Assembly: GCA_037951105.1 (NCBI GenBank) | Contig: JBAMJV010007393.1 | Span: 1-64,000, forward strand | Reading direction: 5' to 3' | DNA length: 64,000 nt | Origin: Echinarachnius parma | Taxonomy: Eukaryota > Echinodermata > Echinoidea > Clypeasteroida > Echinarachniidae | Part shown: in pieces, positions 34,675-46,556 of the stretch | How the letters are laid out: the number at the start of each line of letters is the position of its first letter | Numbering within the stretch: the stretch's first letter is position 1 | Position numbers and translations under genes: made by a program | Notes under the pieces: model-generated | The model's input: the letters and a program-made list of their open reading frames with translations, nothing else | Database searches by the model: none | Told to the model about the DNA's origin: nothing

Positions 34675-36855
34675 TTGATGAATGCCAATGTCTTGCTCCC
34701 TTTCGATTTTATACAATGCATACATTTTAAAGCGATAACCCATGTTATAATTAATTTGCTTCATGATGCTTAGAAATGGTGTCTAATATAATCGGTATCG
34801 TGTCATGGTATCATATCATGAAAACAATATTAACAAATGATAAACAAGTTATATATTTCATATTTTATGATGGGATTTGATGAGATCTTCACTGCTCTTA
34901 TCTAAGCCTCTCTGCGTCTTTTTTGTTTGCCACCAGAAGCAACTGTTTTTATCGGCTTTGGACTCTATTCTCATCACGGCATTCAAACACCATCAATAGT
35001 CTGTAAATACATGTATATATAGGTTGATCAATATTGATAGAGACCTAGGCACATTCCAGGTGTCTTAAAAGGTATAAATCTTTTTCTTTTGACGGTTGAA
35101 ATATACGGTTATTATCTACATGATCTAGTCTTCTCCTTCCTGGTTCATATGAGGCAGCACAGCTTTTATACAATACCGCAGCAATCCTGCAGCCAGCGAA
35201 CCGCGCCGGTGACAAAAAAATGGCTAAAACTTGCATGGGAAAATGCTTTCCATGAGCATTTGCAATGGGTAGTCTTGCCTTCATCATTGTACGCCACATA
35301 TGAAAACAAAGATATTAAACATAGCAACCTTTATTTTACATACCATCGTACCAACATGTTTCAAGGGGGTGTTTTAGCTTCATTCAGTGGCGTAGCTGGG
35401 GTGTGTTTGAATACCTAAAACAGTAATTTCTTTCGCTAAAGGGAGGTGTTTAAAAAACCCAAACACCCCCTCGGTACGGCTATGAATCCAGCACCCCTAT
35501 AGCCCCAGAACCGCCTCGTTCGTCGATCCATTTCTGGCTATAGACATGCCCATTTAGGGGGCATCAGGTATCTGTTCGTTTTGGGATAAACTCAGCTATA
35601 TTTTGAAAGATACATTTTTTGTTTAACTAGGAAGCCTGTAAAGATATTTGAGCAAATGGCCTCATGCAGCCTCCCTGGAAAATGCCCTCGCAAATAATGA
35701 TCGACATTATTATGGCGCCAAAGTCTGAATGAATACAAGGCTTTACGACAAAGAAATAAACAGAGAATATATTAAATGATGTTACCCTTGCACGTATACA
35801 CGGCACGTGACTTATATTTATTCAATATAGAAATACAGGCCGCTGTTAGCTGCATACAATGAGCAGCTAGTCAGAAATAAACAACTCTATAATGGATTTT
35901 GTTTTTCTTTTTGTTGGTATCAATATGACTTCCTACGGGAACCAGACACAGTCTCAATGGAACAAGCATAGGAACAGAAATTGTCTCAGGGAGGTCTAGA
36001 AATGAGCTAGATATCAGCTGCACGGGTCATGCAATTATTTCCGACTCTGATCGTAACTGGTTCGACATAACAACCGTGCTAACAACGCAAACAGTACCTC
36101 GTTGCTCCAAATTGTTTTGAAGGAGTCATAAAATTCATTGGCTTAATGAGCGTTCGGCATGTCTCCGGCTTGTTTGACTAGACCGCATTAAAGGGCACTT
36201 CAACCCCACTAAAATCCAATCGACATCGAACCCACATCAAAAGGCAACGCGCTCAACCGTGACACTTTCAACTTGAACGACGCGTGACGTCACTATGGTA
36301 TAAGACAACTAGCAGTGCCTCGATGTGCTTGTACATAGATGTGGTCTTAGGTAAACAGCGGCCCCCTTTGAATGACATGTAAATTGTCTTTGTTTAGGGA
36401 ACGATCTTGTAATCACACCGCTGTTTAAATAACTTAACGGTAAATTAACGGGCTCCTAGTGTTAATGTCATGAGGAAATTTAAATAACGGAAATGACGGG
36501 TAATCCCTTTTGTTATAAGTACGCCATCGGCCATGGCAATGGTATGTATTTGTTTACGAAACAAAATGCTAATTTCGCTGTAAAAAAACCGTCCAGACAC
36601 GTAATAGCCGGCCTGCATTACTTCAACAATTATTTTAGAAATTGTATTATCTGTTTCTTTTTTAAAATCAAATTATCCGGTGGTTGGTAGTCTTCTCCAT
36701 TGCTTCATGCACAAAATATCCTGCCAGATAGAACGGTCATCGCCTGACAAGGAACACATACGAACGGAGGTGAACGGATTGCGGGTACTGTTTCTCTCCG
36801 TGGGGCGTCCGTTAACGCTATCCGGCGATATGTGACAAGGGCTTAAAGCATATCT
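34675..36855. other. No gene recognised
   Basis: Open frames at 35045-35299 (minus) and 35089-35418 (plus) overlap and match nothing I know. CAGTGGCGTAGC at 35390 is the head motif of the G-rich repeat seen at 37.2 and 62.0 kb. Confidence 0.4.
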
Positions 36856-36858
36856 ATA

Positions 36859-38051
36859 CAGGGCGTATCAAAAAAAGCGTTACACTTTTGAAAAATCTGT
36901 CAAAATTACATTTCAAAATATTTTGAAGATTTTGTCATGTCGATAGATGCCCAATGGTCTCATCTATCAAGTGCCACTAACAAAGCAAACTTTCATTCAC
37001 GCTTGGGCGAACACTGACTGTTTTTGTCCAGAGTGTGAAAAATGACTTGCGCCTAATTGAAAGAAGAGGGAAAATTAAACCAGCAGTCCGAATAAGTACT
37101 CCCATTCAAATAAATTGCTCTTTGCCAGATAATTCCTAGACTAGCATAACCAGTGGGTACCAGTGGCGTACCCAGGATTTTTCAAGGGGGGGGGGGGGGA
37201 GGGTTCAGAAAAAAATTCTGTCAGCGGGAGGGGGGGGGGTGGAGTCGTAGAAAATGTTCAAAGCCGAGACGAAGTACCTGCAACATTTTCAAGACCAAGA
37301 CTAGGTCCGGTGCACAGTTTTCAAGGCCGATACCAAGACCCAGTGTTTAAGAATCCGGTAAGCGGGAGAGGGGGTGGGGGGAGGGGGGTAGTGATGTTGT
37401 AGACAATTTTCGCAGCCGAGACTGCGAATTTTCGACATTTTCAAGACCGTAGCCAGGTCCGGTCCACAATTTTCGAGACCAAGATCAAGACCAAGACCCA
37501 GTGGTTGAGAATCCGGTAAGCAGGGGGGGGGGGGGGGGTGGGGGATGGGAGATGGGGGATGGGGGGGGGGGGGGGGACACCGGTGGTAGTCGTAGAAAAT
37601 GTTCGCAGGCGAGACCGCAAAATTTTGGCATTTTCGAGACCGAGGCCAGGTCCGGCCACATGACCAAGTGGTTGATATTCCTGTAATCGAGGGCGGGGGG
37701 AGGGGGGATGGTGGTCGTGGAAAATTTGACATTTTCGAGGCCGGGACCACAGTTTTTCACACTTTTCGAGGTCGAGACAGACCATCGAAAATGACGGTTG
37801 AGACCATTGACATTTGGTCTCGAGAACAGTTAAAATTTGAAATGGGGGGGGGGGGGGGGTTAAACCCCCCAAAATTGTTTGGACAAAAACAGTCAGTGTT
37901 CGCCCAAGCGTGAACGAAAATTTGTTTTGTTAGTGGCACTTGATAGATGAGACGATTGGGCATCTATCGACATGACAAAATCTTTAAAATATTTTGAAAT
38001 GTAATTTTGACAGATTTTTCAAAAGTGTAACGCTTTTTTTGATACGCCCTG
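36859..38051. mobile_element. Long inverted-repeat DNA element, TA target duplication (1.2 kb)
   Basis: Ends CAGGGCGTATCAAAAAAAGC and GCTTTTTTTGATACGCCCTG, flanked by TA. Arms of about 180 bp are nearly perfect complements (CATGTCGATAGATGCCCAAT versus ATTGGGCATCTATCGACATG; CACGCTTGGGCGAACACTGA versus TCAGTGTTCGCCCAAGCGTG). No transposase. The interior is a G-rich repeat at 37163-37860. Confidence 0.94.
37163..37860 (+). repeat. G-rich composite repeat nested in the inverted-repeat element
   Basis: Begins AGTGGCGTACCCAGGATTTT, then runs of 9-14 G alternate with variants of GTAGAAAATGTTC and GCCGAGAC...CAGGTCCGG spaced about 110-180 bp. Pro-rich frames on minus and Gly-rich frames on plus follow from the G runs. 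Related heads occur at 35390, 54488 and 61975. Confidence 0.8.
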
Positions 38052-38178
38052 TAGTGCATACAGTCATGCACGTTCCTAGACCTTAAAAAACAGGCTTTGT
38101 TCGGATGGTTGTTCCAGTGAGACTGCGTCTGGCTTCACTGCCTCCACTGACCGTTTCCAACTAGAGACTGATGCTTAA

Positions 38179-38525
38179 AGGGACTTAGTAACATTGTCCA
38201 AATCCTCAAAAATCGAGTGGTTCTCTCATACCTTATCATATTCATATTAACAATAAAAGCACGGGACAGGTTTTCAAATTTCCATTTCGTTCAAAAAATA
38301 TTTACGATTGAAGTGTTCAGATGTTAAATTGTCTACGGGATAATTTAAGCCGTGTACAAAGTAAATGCAATGAGTTAGTGAATATCACTTTGCATTTTTG
38401 CTCATATCTCAGCCAAAAAACATCAAATTTAACGTGAAATTTTCACACATTACTTTGTGGACATATCCGATCACACCAATACTCATTTGATTAATCACTC
38501 ATCACTTTTTGTAAACAAAAAAAAA
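38179..38525 (+). mobile_element. TTAA-flanked MITE, family B, copy 4 (right end lost)
   Basis: TTAA|AGGGACTTAGTAACATTGTC at the left. The interior matches copy 3, but the right end dissolves into an A-rich stretch (38516-38600). Confidence 0.82.
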
Positions 38526-38599
38526 GTTAAAAAAGAGTAAAAAAGAGAGTAAAAAAAAAGAGTAAAAAAAAAGAGGGGAAAAAGAGTTTAAAAAAAAGA

Positions 38600-40950
38600 T
38601 TATTTGTTATCCTTTTACACAAATAGAAGACATATTGCCCTGGTAAATAAAAATATGATTGAATCACTTCGATTGTCCATATAGCCAAAATAAATGTATT
38701 ATTTGGTTGTATATATCAATTGCAAACACAAAATATAATACAGGGTATACATATGCTAGACTAGTTAAACAAGGCAGTGACCGTTGAATATTATAACTCA
38801 TTTAATCTTCCCAGACTAGCTCTTAAATTATATTTTTGCTTCATATACATTATAACATTTTGGCTTGCAAAATGTGGACAGTATATCCCCAAACCGTATG
38901 CACAATGGAGGTGCACTAAATCGTCCGAAGACCGTGAGATGGCGCTATAATCAATTTGAATGAACATCATGGTAGTTAAAATAGTTTACTCTTACGTACA
39001 TCAAGGCTACGGCGGGGAGTGGGGGTCAGTGGAACAGGGTAATTAAACCACCAAAACTGCAATTATTGGCGTTAGTCGTTGTTTGTTGTATATGCGTGAA
39101 TAGAAGTAAAGAGTAAACCATAATATCAGATCATAAGTATAAGCACAAACATTATTTGCGTGAATGCAGAGAGCATAGCCTACTCTAAATGTATAAACCT
39201 AACTCAAAAAGTATTCCCCGTAATGTTCACCTTAAGAACTGCTCAAAATTTCATAACAAAAAATCGTTTCAAGACTGCGTATCGCCAAAATATTATTGTT
39301 TATCGTAATTAGGAAAACCATGTGTGAAAATAAGAAGTAACTATTACCTTATGGATGAGTAGGCACACATTAAAGAGAAAATGTACATTTTTCAAAATTC
39401 GCAAAAGTAATATCATTATTTCAGTTTGGTAAGTATTGAGAGATTTTAAATTGCATTTTGAAATTGGGTATTTTTTCTTTCTTTAATAATTATGTGCTCA
39501 TTCAGCCATGAAGTGATTAATATCTCTGATTCTCACACAAAATGTACATACGAACTGTACAAAATATATTGACTCATTAAGACGACATCTTGAAACAGTC
39601 ATCAGTTATGAAATTATGAGGAGTTATTTAGGGGGGAACTTCATTTTTGCGTTAGGTTTATTTGCTTCATTCTGTATTTGTTTATTTGTCATGGCAGGTC
39701 TTCCCATTAACAAATTTCATGCGTAACAATACAAACAAAACTACTATGCCATGAATACGGACTGACAACCTCGTCACTCACTCCGACACCAATAACTGTA
39801 CGACCCGATGAACAACATCACTCAGGATACTAGATTATTGTTACCAGGTAACCAAAAAATACATAACTCAATTGACATCATTAAACAAATTAATTTCAGA
39901 ACGTAAATAAAACAAAAATACAATTATGATCACAAATTAGTGCCATCCGAATGCCCAACATGCATTGCGCGGCGGATTAATTACATGGCTGATAACTGCC
40001 TGTATAATGGGCACGTGACGTATAGCAGGCGTATTACATATTATGTGGAGAAAAAAACACCCGAACTGGATAATAATTGTATGTGATGACGTGGAACAGC
40101 AGTTGACACAATGAACATTGCACAGCAATGACCATAGCTGTACAGCAACAAGGAGATATCTTGATTTAATATTTAATATTACTGTTTAATATGCAGGTAA
40201 GAACCGTCTTCTTTACTCTATATGTTGTTATTCCCGTCATTATAATTCAGTTCTTTGTAATTAATGTTTTTTAAAACACACGGGCATTTGAAATTAAAGC
40301 GATCGATGCACGAAACATGTTACTAAATTATTGTTTGCAGTTATGTGTACAATATGTGAGCATCCCCGGTGCCCATGGCAACTGCACGCGGTTAACTGTG
40401 GGCAACATGCTATCGTGTTACACATACTGTACTAGATGCTATGCATGTACATGTAGCATAATTATGTTATGCTGAAAATGATAAGGTGCACTAGCTGATT
40501 TCTTTACAATTGTTTCGAATGTGTTTACCATTGGTTGTGCCTTAAATACATGGTGGGAATCTAAAGGAATATTTCCTCTAGATTTGTTTATCAAATTAAT
40601 GTAAAACTTCCACATTACATTAGGGCAATTCCACGCCAAAGTGGACATAAAGTGGAAACATCAAATGAGGATTATTTCTGATCTTGTTTATTTTTTCTGG
40701 ATTATTTTTTCATAAATCATGATCACATAATTATATCTTTCAGTTAACATGATTTTAAAAAATATTGGGCGTCTCCTGATAGGAGAAACAGACACCATAC
40801 ATGAAACTTTACAAATGGGACTACACAGTGCCTATTTCTAGAGTTTCTTAATTTTTTGCAATCCTTTCTAGTATTTTTCTGTTTTAAGGTACCAAATTGG
40901 ATAATTGAATATCACAATATATGTTCAGATGAAAATTTCAGTCTTTTGTG
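38600..40950. other. No gene recognised
   Basis: AT-rich intergenic sequence. Short frames at 39937-40128 and 40439-40648 on minus have no domain signature. Confidence 0.4.
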
Positions 40951-40960
40951 TGCCCTAAAG

Positions 40961-41393
40961 CAGCGCTTCTCAAACTTTTTTAACCCGCGGCCCACTTTGG
41001 CCCCTTCAAATTTGTTCGAGGCCCACTTTGGCTCCTACAAAAATTTTCGAGGCCCACCTTACAAAAACATATTTGGAAAAAATGACAAAATTACAATAAA
41101 ACAGAAGAAAATAGAAAACTGTGTGGTATCTATATGTCAGTTGCAATGCCGATAAATTTTCTACATACCTTCAATGGGACACTTGAGCTTGCTTGTGGGA
41201 AATAAGAAGGTCAAATCGTGGTAATATGTGTTATAATATAGCTAAATTTCTGCTGTGGTCATTTAAAATAAGACACATCTTGTTTTCTTTTTTAATCAAT
41301 TTTTTTCAATTTCATTTTGGCCGACCTCGCGGCCCACCTGGAAGAGGTCCGCGGCCCACCAGTGGGCCGCGGACCACTGGTTGAGAAACACTG
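40961..41393. mobile_element. hAT-superfamily MITE with perfect 8-bp target duplication (433 bp)
   Basis: Terminal repeats CAGCGCTTCTCAAACTTTTT and CCACTGGTTGAGAAACACTG have the typical hAT/Charlie-like ends. CCCTAAAG occurs exactly on both sides (40953-40960 and 41394-41401), the 8-bp duplication expected of hAT. Inside, GGCCCACTTTGG and GCGGCCCACC motifs recur near both ends. No transposase remains. Confidence 0.96.
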
Positions 41394-41401
41394 CCCTAAA
41401 G

Positions 41402-42410
41402 TATATTTTTAATGAATCAAAAACTCTGTCCTTCCGTTACTGTCCTTCCGTTACCGAACAGTGAAGCAATTAACTTCTTGTAATTAATATACCAATGTAC
41501 ATATTTTGTTCAAATAAGTGTTGTAATACTCTTTGAACATTAGGGAATGGACTATGAGCAAATATAACTTGATAGTCCTCTTAACTTCACAGAGATTGGA
41601 TCATAACTAAAGAACTTGAAAATCCATGTCCATTTTGCCGTCCTTCCGTTACCGGCCTCATTAGTGTCCATATCTAATTAACGTAATGTAAACAAAAATA
41701 ATAATAAATAGGAAATCAAAGGTGTCCCACCAAGAGTCTCAGAAATGTTTTTTACAATGATAAATCATTAGCAGGATCCTGGAATTATTTGATTTAATTT
41801 CAAAAATTGCGTCTGAATGTCCTTACGTTACCGTGGAATTGCCCATTATGCTTCATTTTGAGTAAAAAATATGAAAAACTTTCATTTAAAACAAACAGTA
41901 AAGATCTTGTATATCTTAATTTAAGTGACGAGAACTTGAATGTTCTCAATGAAAACTTATCATTCTACTGGGTTTAAATGGTAAAGATAAATATTTTTCA
42001 GTCTCATTCAGTAGTCTATTTTCTATTCAGCCACTTGGAATTTGTATTTCTTAAAAAGCAAACATATGTTATCGGTGTAATTTTAAAAACCACAATGATT
42101 ATGTTTTTACGCATGTTTATCTTGAATACATGTTATGTCGGTGAAATTGTGAAATTTATATAATATTCCAGCCGTTGATCAAGATAGCCTTGTTTTGTTT
42201 TGAAAACCAATAAATACGATTTGTTGGCCTATGCCTTGCAAAAAAGTTCCCTCTTTCTAGTGCCCACAATACCATAACTTTACTATGATCTCTTTAATCA
42301 AATTAATAAATATCTGAGATCATGTTTTTTGTTCCAACCTTGCCTGATCGCCGATAATTATATGACCTGAAAAAAAAAGACATCAAATTCAATTTTCTTA
42401 TCGTTCATGC
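41402..42410. other. 5' flank of the B-box gene
   Basis: AT-rich. GTCCTTCCGTTACCG occurs three times (about 41431, 41446 and 41640). A good splice-acceptor context TTCATGCAG sits at 42402-42410, so a short upstream non-coding exon is possible. Confidence 0.35.
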
Positions 42411-42548
42411 AGATTCAACTGGACTATAAGCATCCATCTCAAGATTCTCAACTTCTTAAAGTCATTTTTCTGCGTCCGGGTTATCTTCCAATAAATTGTC
42501 ATCGAACGTCATCAAACAAGCTTGACTTTCGACATCGATACATGCAAA

Positions 42549-44396
42549 ATGGCGTCAGCCTTTCCCCAGGAAGAGTCAACAGATGCGCGATGCGAAACGT
42601 GCCATGCAACTGGAGAAAGCGGCGACATGCCTTCATACCCCGTGCCAGTGCACCAGACCCTCTGCAGGACTTGTGCGCAGAAGCAAGCGGTCGCTGCTCC
42701 TGCACATGGTGCACATGGCGAGGAGCCGTGGATGTGTCCGAATCATAAGAAGGTTAAAGTGCGAAGTTATTGCGAAACGTGCCTGCAAGGGGTGTGTTGG
42801 AAATGTGTCTGTAGCAAGGATCACAAGGCCCATACAATCATTGAGCGGAAGGACATGACCGCCTACATGCGCCGGAAGTTGCCGCAGATTGAACTTAAGA
42901 AAAAAGAAGTGGTGAAGGGGAAGGGGAAGATGAGCAATTGCAATTTGTTTTTAAAGATGTTATTCTTAGCACTTTGCTCCTTTATAAAGGACAACATAAA
43001 TGGGAAAAGGAAACCCCCAACTCTTAGACTGAACGAAGAGAGGGACGCCATCAACAAGGACTACGATGACACGATAGCAGAACTGGACAAGAAGAGGCAA
43101 GAGGAGCTTGAGGATGTGATTGAAACCGCGCGGGGTGAAACAAATGAAATTGATGAGAAGGAACACATGATTATGCCTCATCTGGAGGCGAAGAAATTAT
43201 ACCTGCAAAACATCATTGACGAGACAGAAGCTGATCTGGAAGCCTACATGCGTCAGAAGTTGCCACAGATTAATCTGAAGAAAGAAGAATTGGCGAAGGG
43301 GAAGGAGAAATGCACAAAAAGGATGGAGGCGTATATCCGACAAGTAGAGGAAGAAATGCACGAGCAAAGGGAGTCCTCGACACGTAAACTTAACAACAAA
43401 AAAGATGCTATTAACCAAAACTACGATGACAAGATTACGGAACTGAACAGGGAGAGGCGAGAGAAGCTTGAAGATGTGACTGAAACCGCGCGGGGTGAGA
43501 CAAAAGGAATTGATGAGACCGAAAATACGATTATGTGTCATCTGGGGGCAAAGAAATCGTACCTGCAAAACATCATTGACGAGAAAGAAGAAATTCTGAA
43601 GACCTTCGAGGATCTGTGCGACTGCACTCTAAGGGATATTCACATGTACAATGTGGACAAAGATGACACTCGCCAGCGAGATGGCGGCCACGCAACAATG
43701 ACAACTTCGGAAAAGGAGTTGCTAAGTAATATTAACAGCATCCTGACACAGAATGATGGGCAATTCCCGGATGTTGATTCGACCTGTGCTCATATCGTTG
43801 AACGCTTACAAACATCAGTAATTTTAAAAGATGAATGGTTTACGGGTCAAGAGGAGGAACAACCCATTTCTTATAAATTGCATGTTGGTGCATTTATTTG
43901 GCTGTTCTTGTTCGATTCTCTACTGGTTCATCCGTATGGCGGGTTCATGACAACACAAGCTCTTACACTACATTGGGCATTATACCTTCTCCGGGCTCTA
44001 CTTTTCCATTCTGTAAACATCATACCCCATATAATTATTTTTAGTTCAAAATACCGCAGGGAAAACAGACCAAAAGATAAAAGGATTTTAATTTTAAAGA
44101 GAATTTCAATGCGAAAAGAAAATGTGTGGATTAACATGTTTAATCAAGGACTTTATGGATTGTCTCTCTGCCAAGCATTTAACCTCGTCTTTGTGCTGTT
44201 TGCATTCGCATGTCTGAATTTGTTCGAGGTTCAGACCACTGATGAGATGGCCATCTTCCAACTGATAACAGTCATACACATCATCTATTTCAGAATTGCC
44301 TTGTATCGCGTAAAGCAATTCAGATGTCTGCCTGAATTGGCAGATTATTTTGATATAATATTAAACACTCCAGACCCACTCGCGATGGTATCATGA
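42549..44396 (+). CDS. B-box zinc-finger / coiled-coil protein with multi-pass C-terminus (TRIM-related)
   Basis: One uninterrupted reading frame, 615 residues, starting at ATG 42549 (GCAAAATGG context); frame upstream of it has no ATG. Residues 15-42 hold a Cys pair motif (CETC ... CRTC), B-box-1-like. Residues 63-95 form a complete B-box 2 with ligands C63, H66, C75, C78, C83, C86, H92 and H95. About 104-360 is charged coiled coil made of two tandem copies of a roughly 120-residue unit (YMRRKLPQIELKKKE and YMRQKLPQINLKKEE). The C-terminus (about 445-590) has four hydrophobic spans (FIWLFLFDSLLV, ALYLLRALLFHSVNII, FNLVFVLFAFACLNLF, LITVIHIIYFRIAL). No RING finger is seen, so ubiquitin-ligase activity is not supported. 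TRIM13 and TRIM59 carry one membrane span; four is unusual. Lack of introns suggests retroposition or a lineage-specific expansion. Role unknown. Confidence 0.88.
   Translation: MASAFPQEESTDARCETCHATGESGDMPSYPVPVHQTLCRTCAQKQAVAAPAHGAHGEEPWMCPNHKKVKVRSYCETCLQGVCWKCVCSKDHKAHTIIERKDMTAYMRRKLPQIELKKKEVVKGKGKMSNCNLFLKMLFLALCSFIKDNINGKRKPPTLRLNEERDAINKDYDDTIAELDKKRQEELEDVIETARGETNEIDEKEHMIMPHLEAKKLYLQNIIDETEADLEAYMRQKLPQINLKKEELAKGKEKCTKRMEAYIRQVEEEMHEQRESSTRKLNNKKDAINQNYDDKITELNRERREKLEDVTETARGETKGIDETENTIMCHLGAKKSYLQNIIDEKEEILKTFEDLCDCTLRDIHMYNVDKDDTRQRDGGHATMTTSEKELLSNINSILTQNDGQFPDVDSTCAHIVERLQTSVILKDEWFTGQEEEQPISYKLHVGAFIWLFLFDSLLVHPYGGFMTTQALTLHWALYLLRALLFHSVNIIPHIIIFSSKYRRENRPKDKRILILKRISMRKENVWINMFNQGLYGLSLCQAFNLVFVLFAFACLNLFEVQTTDEMAIFQLITVIHIIYFRIALYRVKQFRCLPELADYFDIILNTPDPLAMVS
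42861..43590 (+). repeat. Internal tandem duplication in the coiled-coil coding region
   Basis: Copy 1 (42861-43230) and copy 2 (43242-43590) are offset by 381 bp, or 127 codons. They are alike at both ends (GCCTACATGCG...AAGTTGCC; ACCTGCAAAACATCATTGAC). The middle of copy 1 (about 42930-43005) is unlike copy 2, 21 bp longer, and encodes a hydrophobic run FLKMLFLALCSFI within the coiled coil. Confidence 0.88.
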
Positions 44397-44552
44397 GTTC
44401 ATCACCATGGCTTACGAATATACATATAGTTATTCCATGTTTGCACCCCGTTTGCACACTTTTATCCATGCGTTACCAAATGTGGTCATTATTGCAGGGG
44501 GAACTCCGTGCATATAAGTATGGTCTAAGTCACTAGCAAAATCAAACATTAA

Positions 44553-45080
44553 AGGGTTAGTTTAGTTTTGGTAGAGAGGCCGCTGCACATTACAATTTCG
44601 TTGGGAGGTAATGAAACACTGAGTGTCGAATTTGCTAGAACATGCAATGGCATAATAAACTTTATTTGGTCAAAATCGGCCCAGAAACGGCTAAAATATC
44701 AATAAATATATCTGACCCTATAATTATTTTGGGCCCAAATAATTAGCTGAATTTTTCAAAAATTTTTTTAAATGCTTGCACTTTTTCAAATTTGTTTAGC
44801 GTTTATTAAATAGTTGTTGATGATCTCTCTATTTAATCATTATTTCAATAAAACATCACATGCATAATTTTGTATGAAAAATGGTTGAAACCAATGCCTT
44901 TTTTAGAGAGCGCCCTCTTGAGTATTAATGGCTCTTTTTTAATGATAACGGGCTTTTTACTTAGTAGTTTGTAATTTTGTATACCTTTCAAGCATGGTGG
45001 AGTTAAAACTATTAGTTTTATAATGTTACTGTCCATGTTTGGTTACTAAAGTTGAGCCTTACCAAAACTGTACTACCCCT
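44553..45080 (+). mobile_element. TTAA-flanked MITE, family A, copy 4
   Basis: TTAA|AGGGTTAGTTTAGTTTTGGT ... AAAACTGTACTACCCCT|TTAA, 528 bp. Internal landmarks are as in copy 2 (GAGCGCCCTCTTGAG, GGCTTTTTACTTAGT). It starts 156 bp after the B-box stop codon. Confidence 0.9.
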
Positions 45081-45084
45081 TTAA

Positions 45085-46095
45085 GTGTGAAATCAACAAT
45101 ATTTTAGTTTGTACAGTGATCAATCTGAAATAATTTGCAACTGACTCATCTCGTGCCTTTTTAATTGATTACTACAGTACTTCCGATTGGAGAACATTAC
45201 TTTGTATACATAAGATCGTATTACTTTGTAAATATTGTATATATAACCATGTTATAATATTGCGTACATATGTTATACTATTCAACGAGGCATTCCTGCA
45301 TTATTAAGGGTTAAGAGTGAGAATATATTAATAAATTTCATTTCAAATTTAATTTCGAAATTGCACGGTTGTGTATTTGGTGAAATGTAATACATGCCCA
45401 TGTGACACGATTTAACCAATCACGGTACTTGATTAACCGGAGCCGTTTTATAAATACTATTATCAGCCCTTGCAATATGAGTTGACTTGATTATGTTATT
45501 TGTTCGTATTAATTTGGTAAATTGGGTTATATCAACATGGCATTGATTTTGATTATAGTGTACGGATTATGATTTATTGTATTGTTCGCATTAAATTGGA
45601 TTACAGTTGCATGACATTGTTTTTTTCTTAGCATATGGAATTGAATTTGTTCGAATGAACTAAATTGTAATTGTTGCATTGACATTGCAAGTTGAAAAAG
45701 TAATGTATATTTACATGACATTGATTGTTTTTAATGCTCGTAGTGTATGGCGTATTTTTAATTCATAGTTTCGCATTATTGATTGCATTTACGTAGCATT
45801 GTTTATAATGATCTACTGATTTGTACGCATTTCAAGTTGACAATGTTCGTAGTTGTTACATGAAATAGATTGTTTATAATGGCCGTAATGTACGGTGTAT
45901 GATATTATTGCATGTTTTTGTATTCATTGAAGTATGCGATCTTGCATATTGTGCAGGTAGATATAACCCATTATATTGTGTTACTGCCGTAGGCTATTTC
46001 ACATGACACATACAAAATATTGTACACGTGATACATTATTTGTTGCGATTATTTTAAATTATAATTAATAAATATGCAGTAGGCTACTTATGATG
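45085..46095. other. No gene recognised
   Basis: AT-rich. Imperfect repeats of the type GTTTATAATG / GCATTGTTTATAATG are spaced roughly 60-120 bp between 45600 and 45900, but I cannot define a unit. Confidence 0.35.
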
Positions 46096-46107
46096 ATTTT
46101 AAAAAGG

Positions 46108-46109
46108 TT

Positions 46110-46178
<69 letters not shown>

Positions 46179-46265
46179 GTAATAATAATAAAATAATACA
46201 AAATAATGATAATAATAATAATAACAATAACAATAACAATGATAGTAGTATAATAATATCAATGA
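46108..46265. repeat. (AAT)n microsatellite
   Basis: About 20 near-perfect AAT units plus a degenerate (AAT/AAC)n tail. The Tyr-rich frame on minus is an artefact. Confidence 0.95.
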
Positions 46266-46556
46266 TAATTTTGAAAAAGTATCAGAAATTATTGATAATT
46301 TATTGAAGATGATTATTTTGATCAAGGCCCAAAATGATGAATATTTTACGTTATGAATATTTGTCGCCTGAGCAAGCAATAAATTGTGTATGAAATGAAA
46401 ACCCAAACCACTTCAATGTGGACATCGCACATCTAATTTGTTAATACAATTCAGTTAATGTTTATTCAGACAATCCAATGCTATTAATGATGATTTAAAC
46501 AGACAATTATGTGGATTTTTACACTAAACTGAGCTGGTTTGGGTTACTGATATTAA

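Noticed and set aside
37301-37963. Several Pro-rich minus-strand and Gly-rich plus-strand frames
   Set aside because: They come from poly-G runs of the nested repeat and have no coding pattern.
42522-42548. Earlier start of the B-box protein at 42522
   Set aside because: The codon there is TTG; the first ATG in frame is 42549 with good context.
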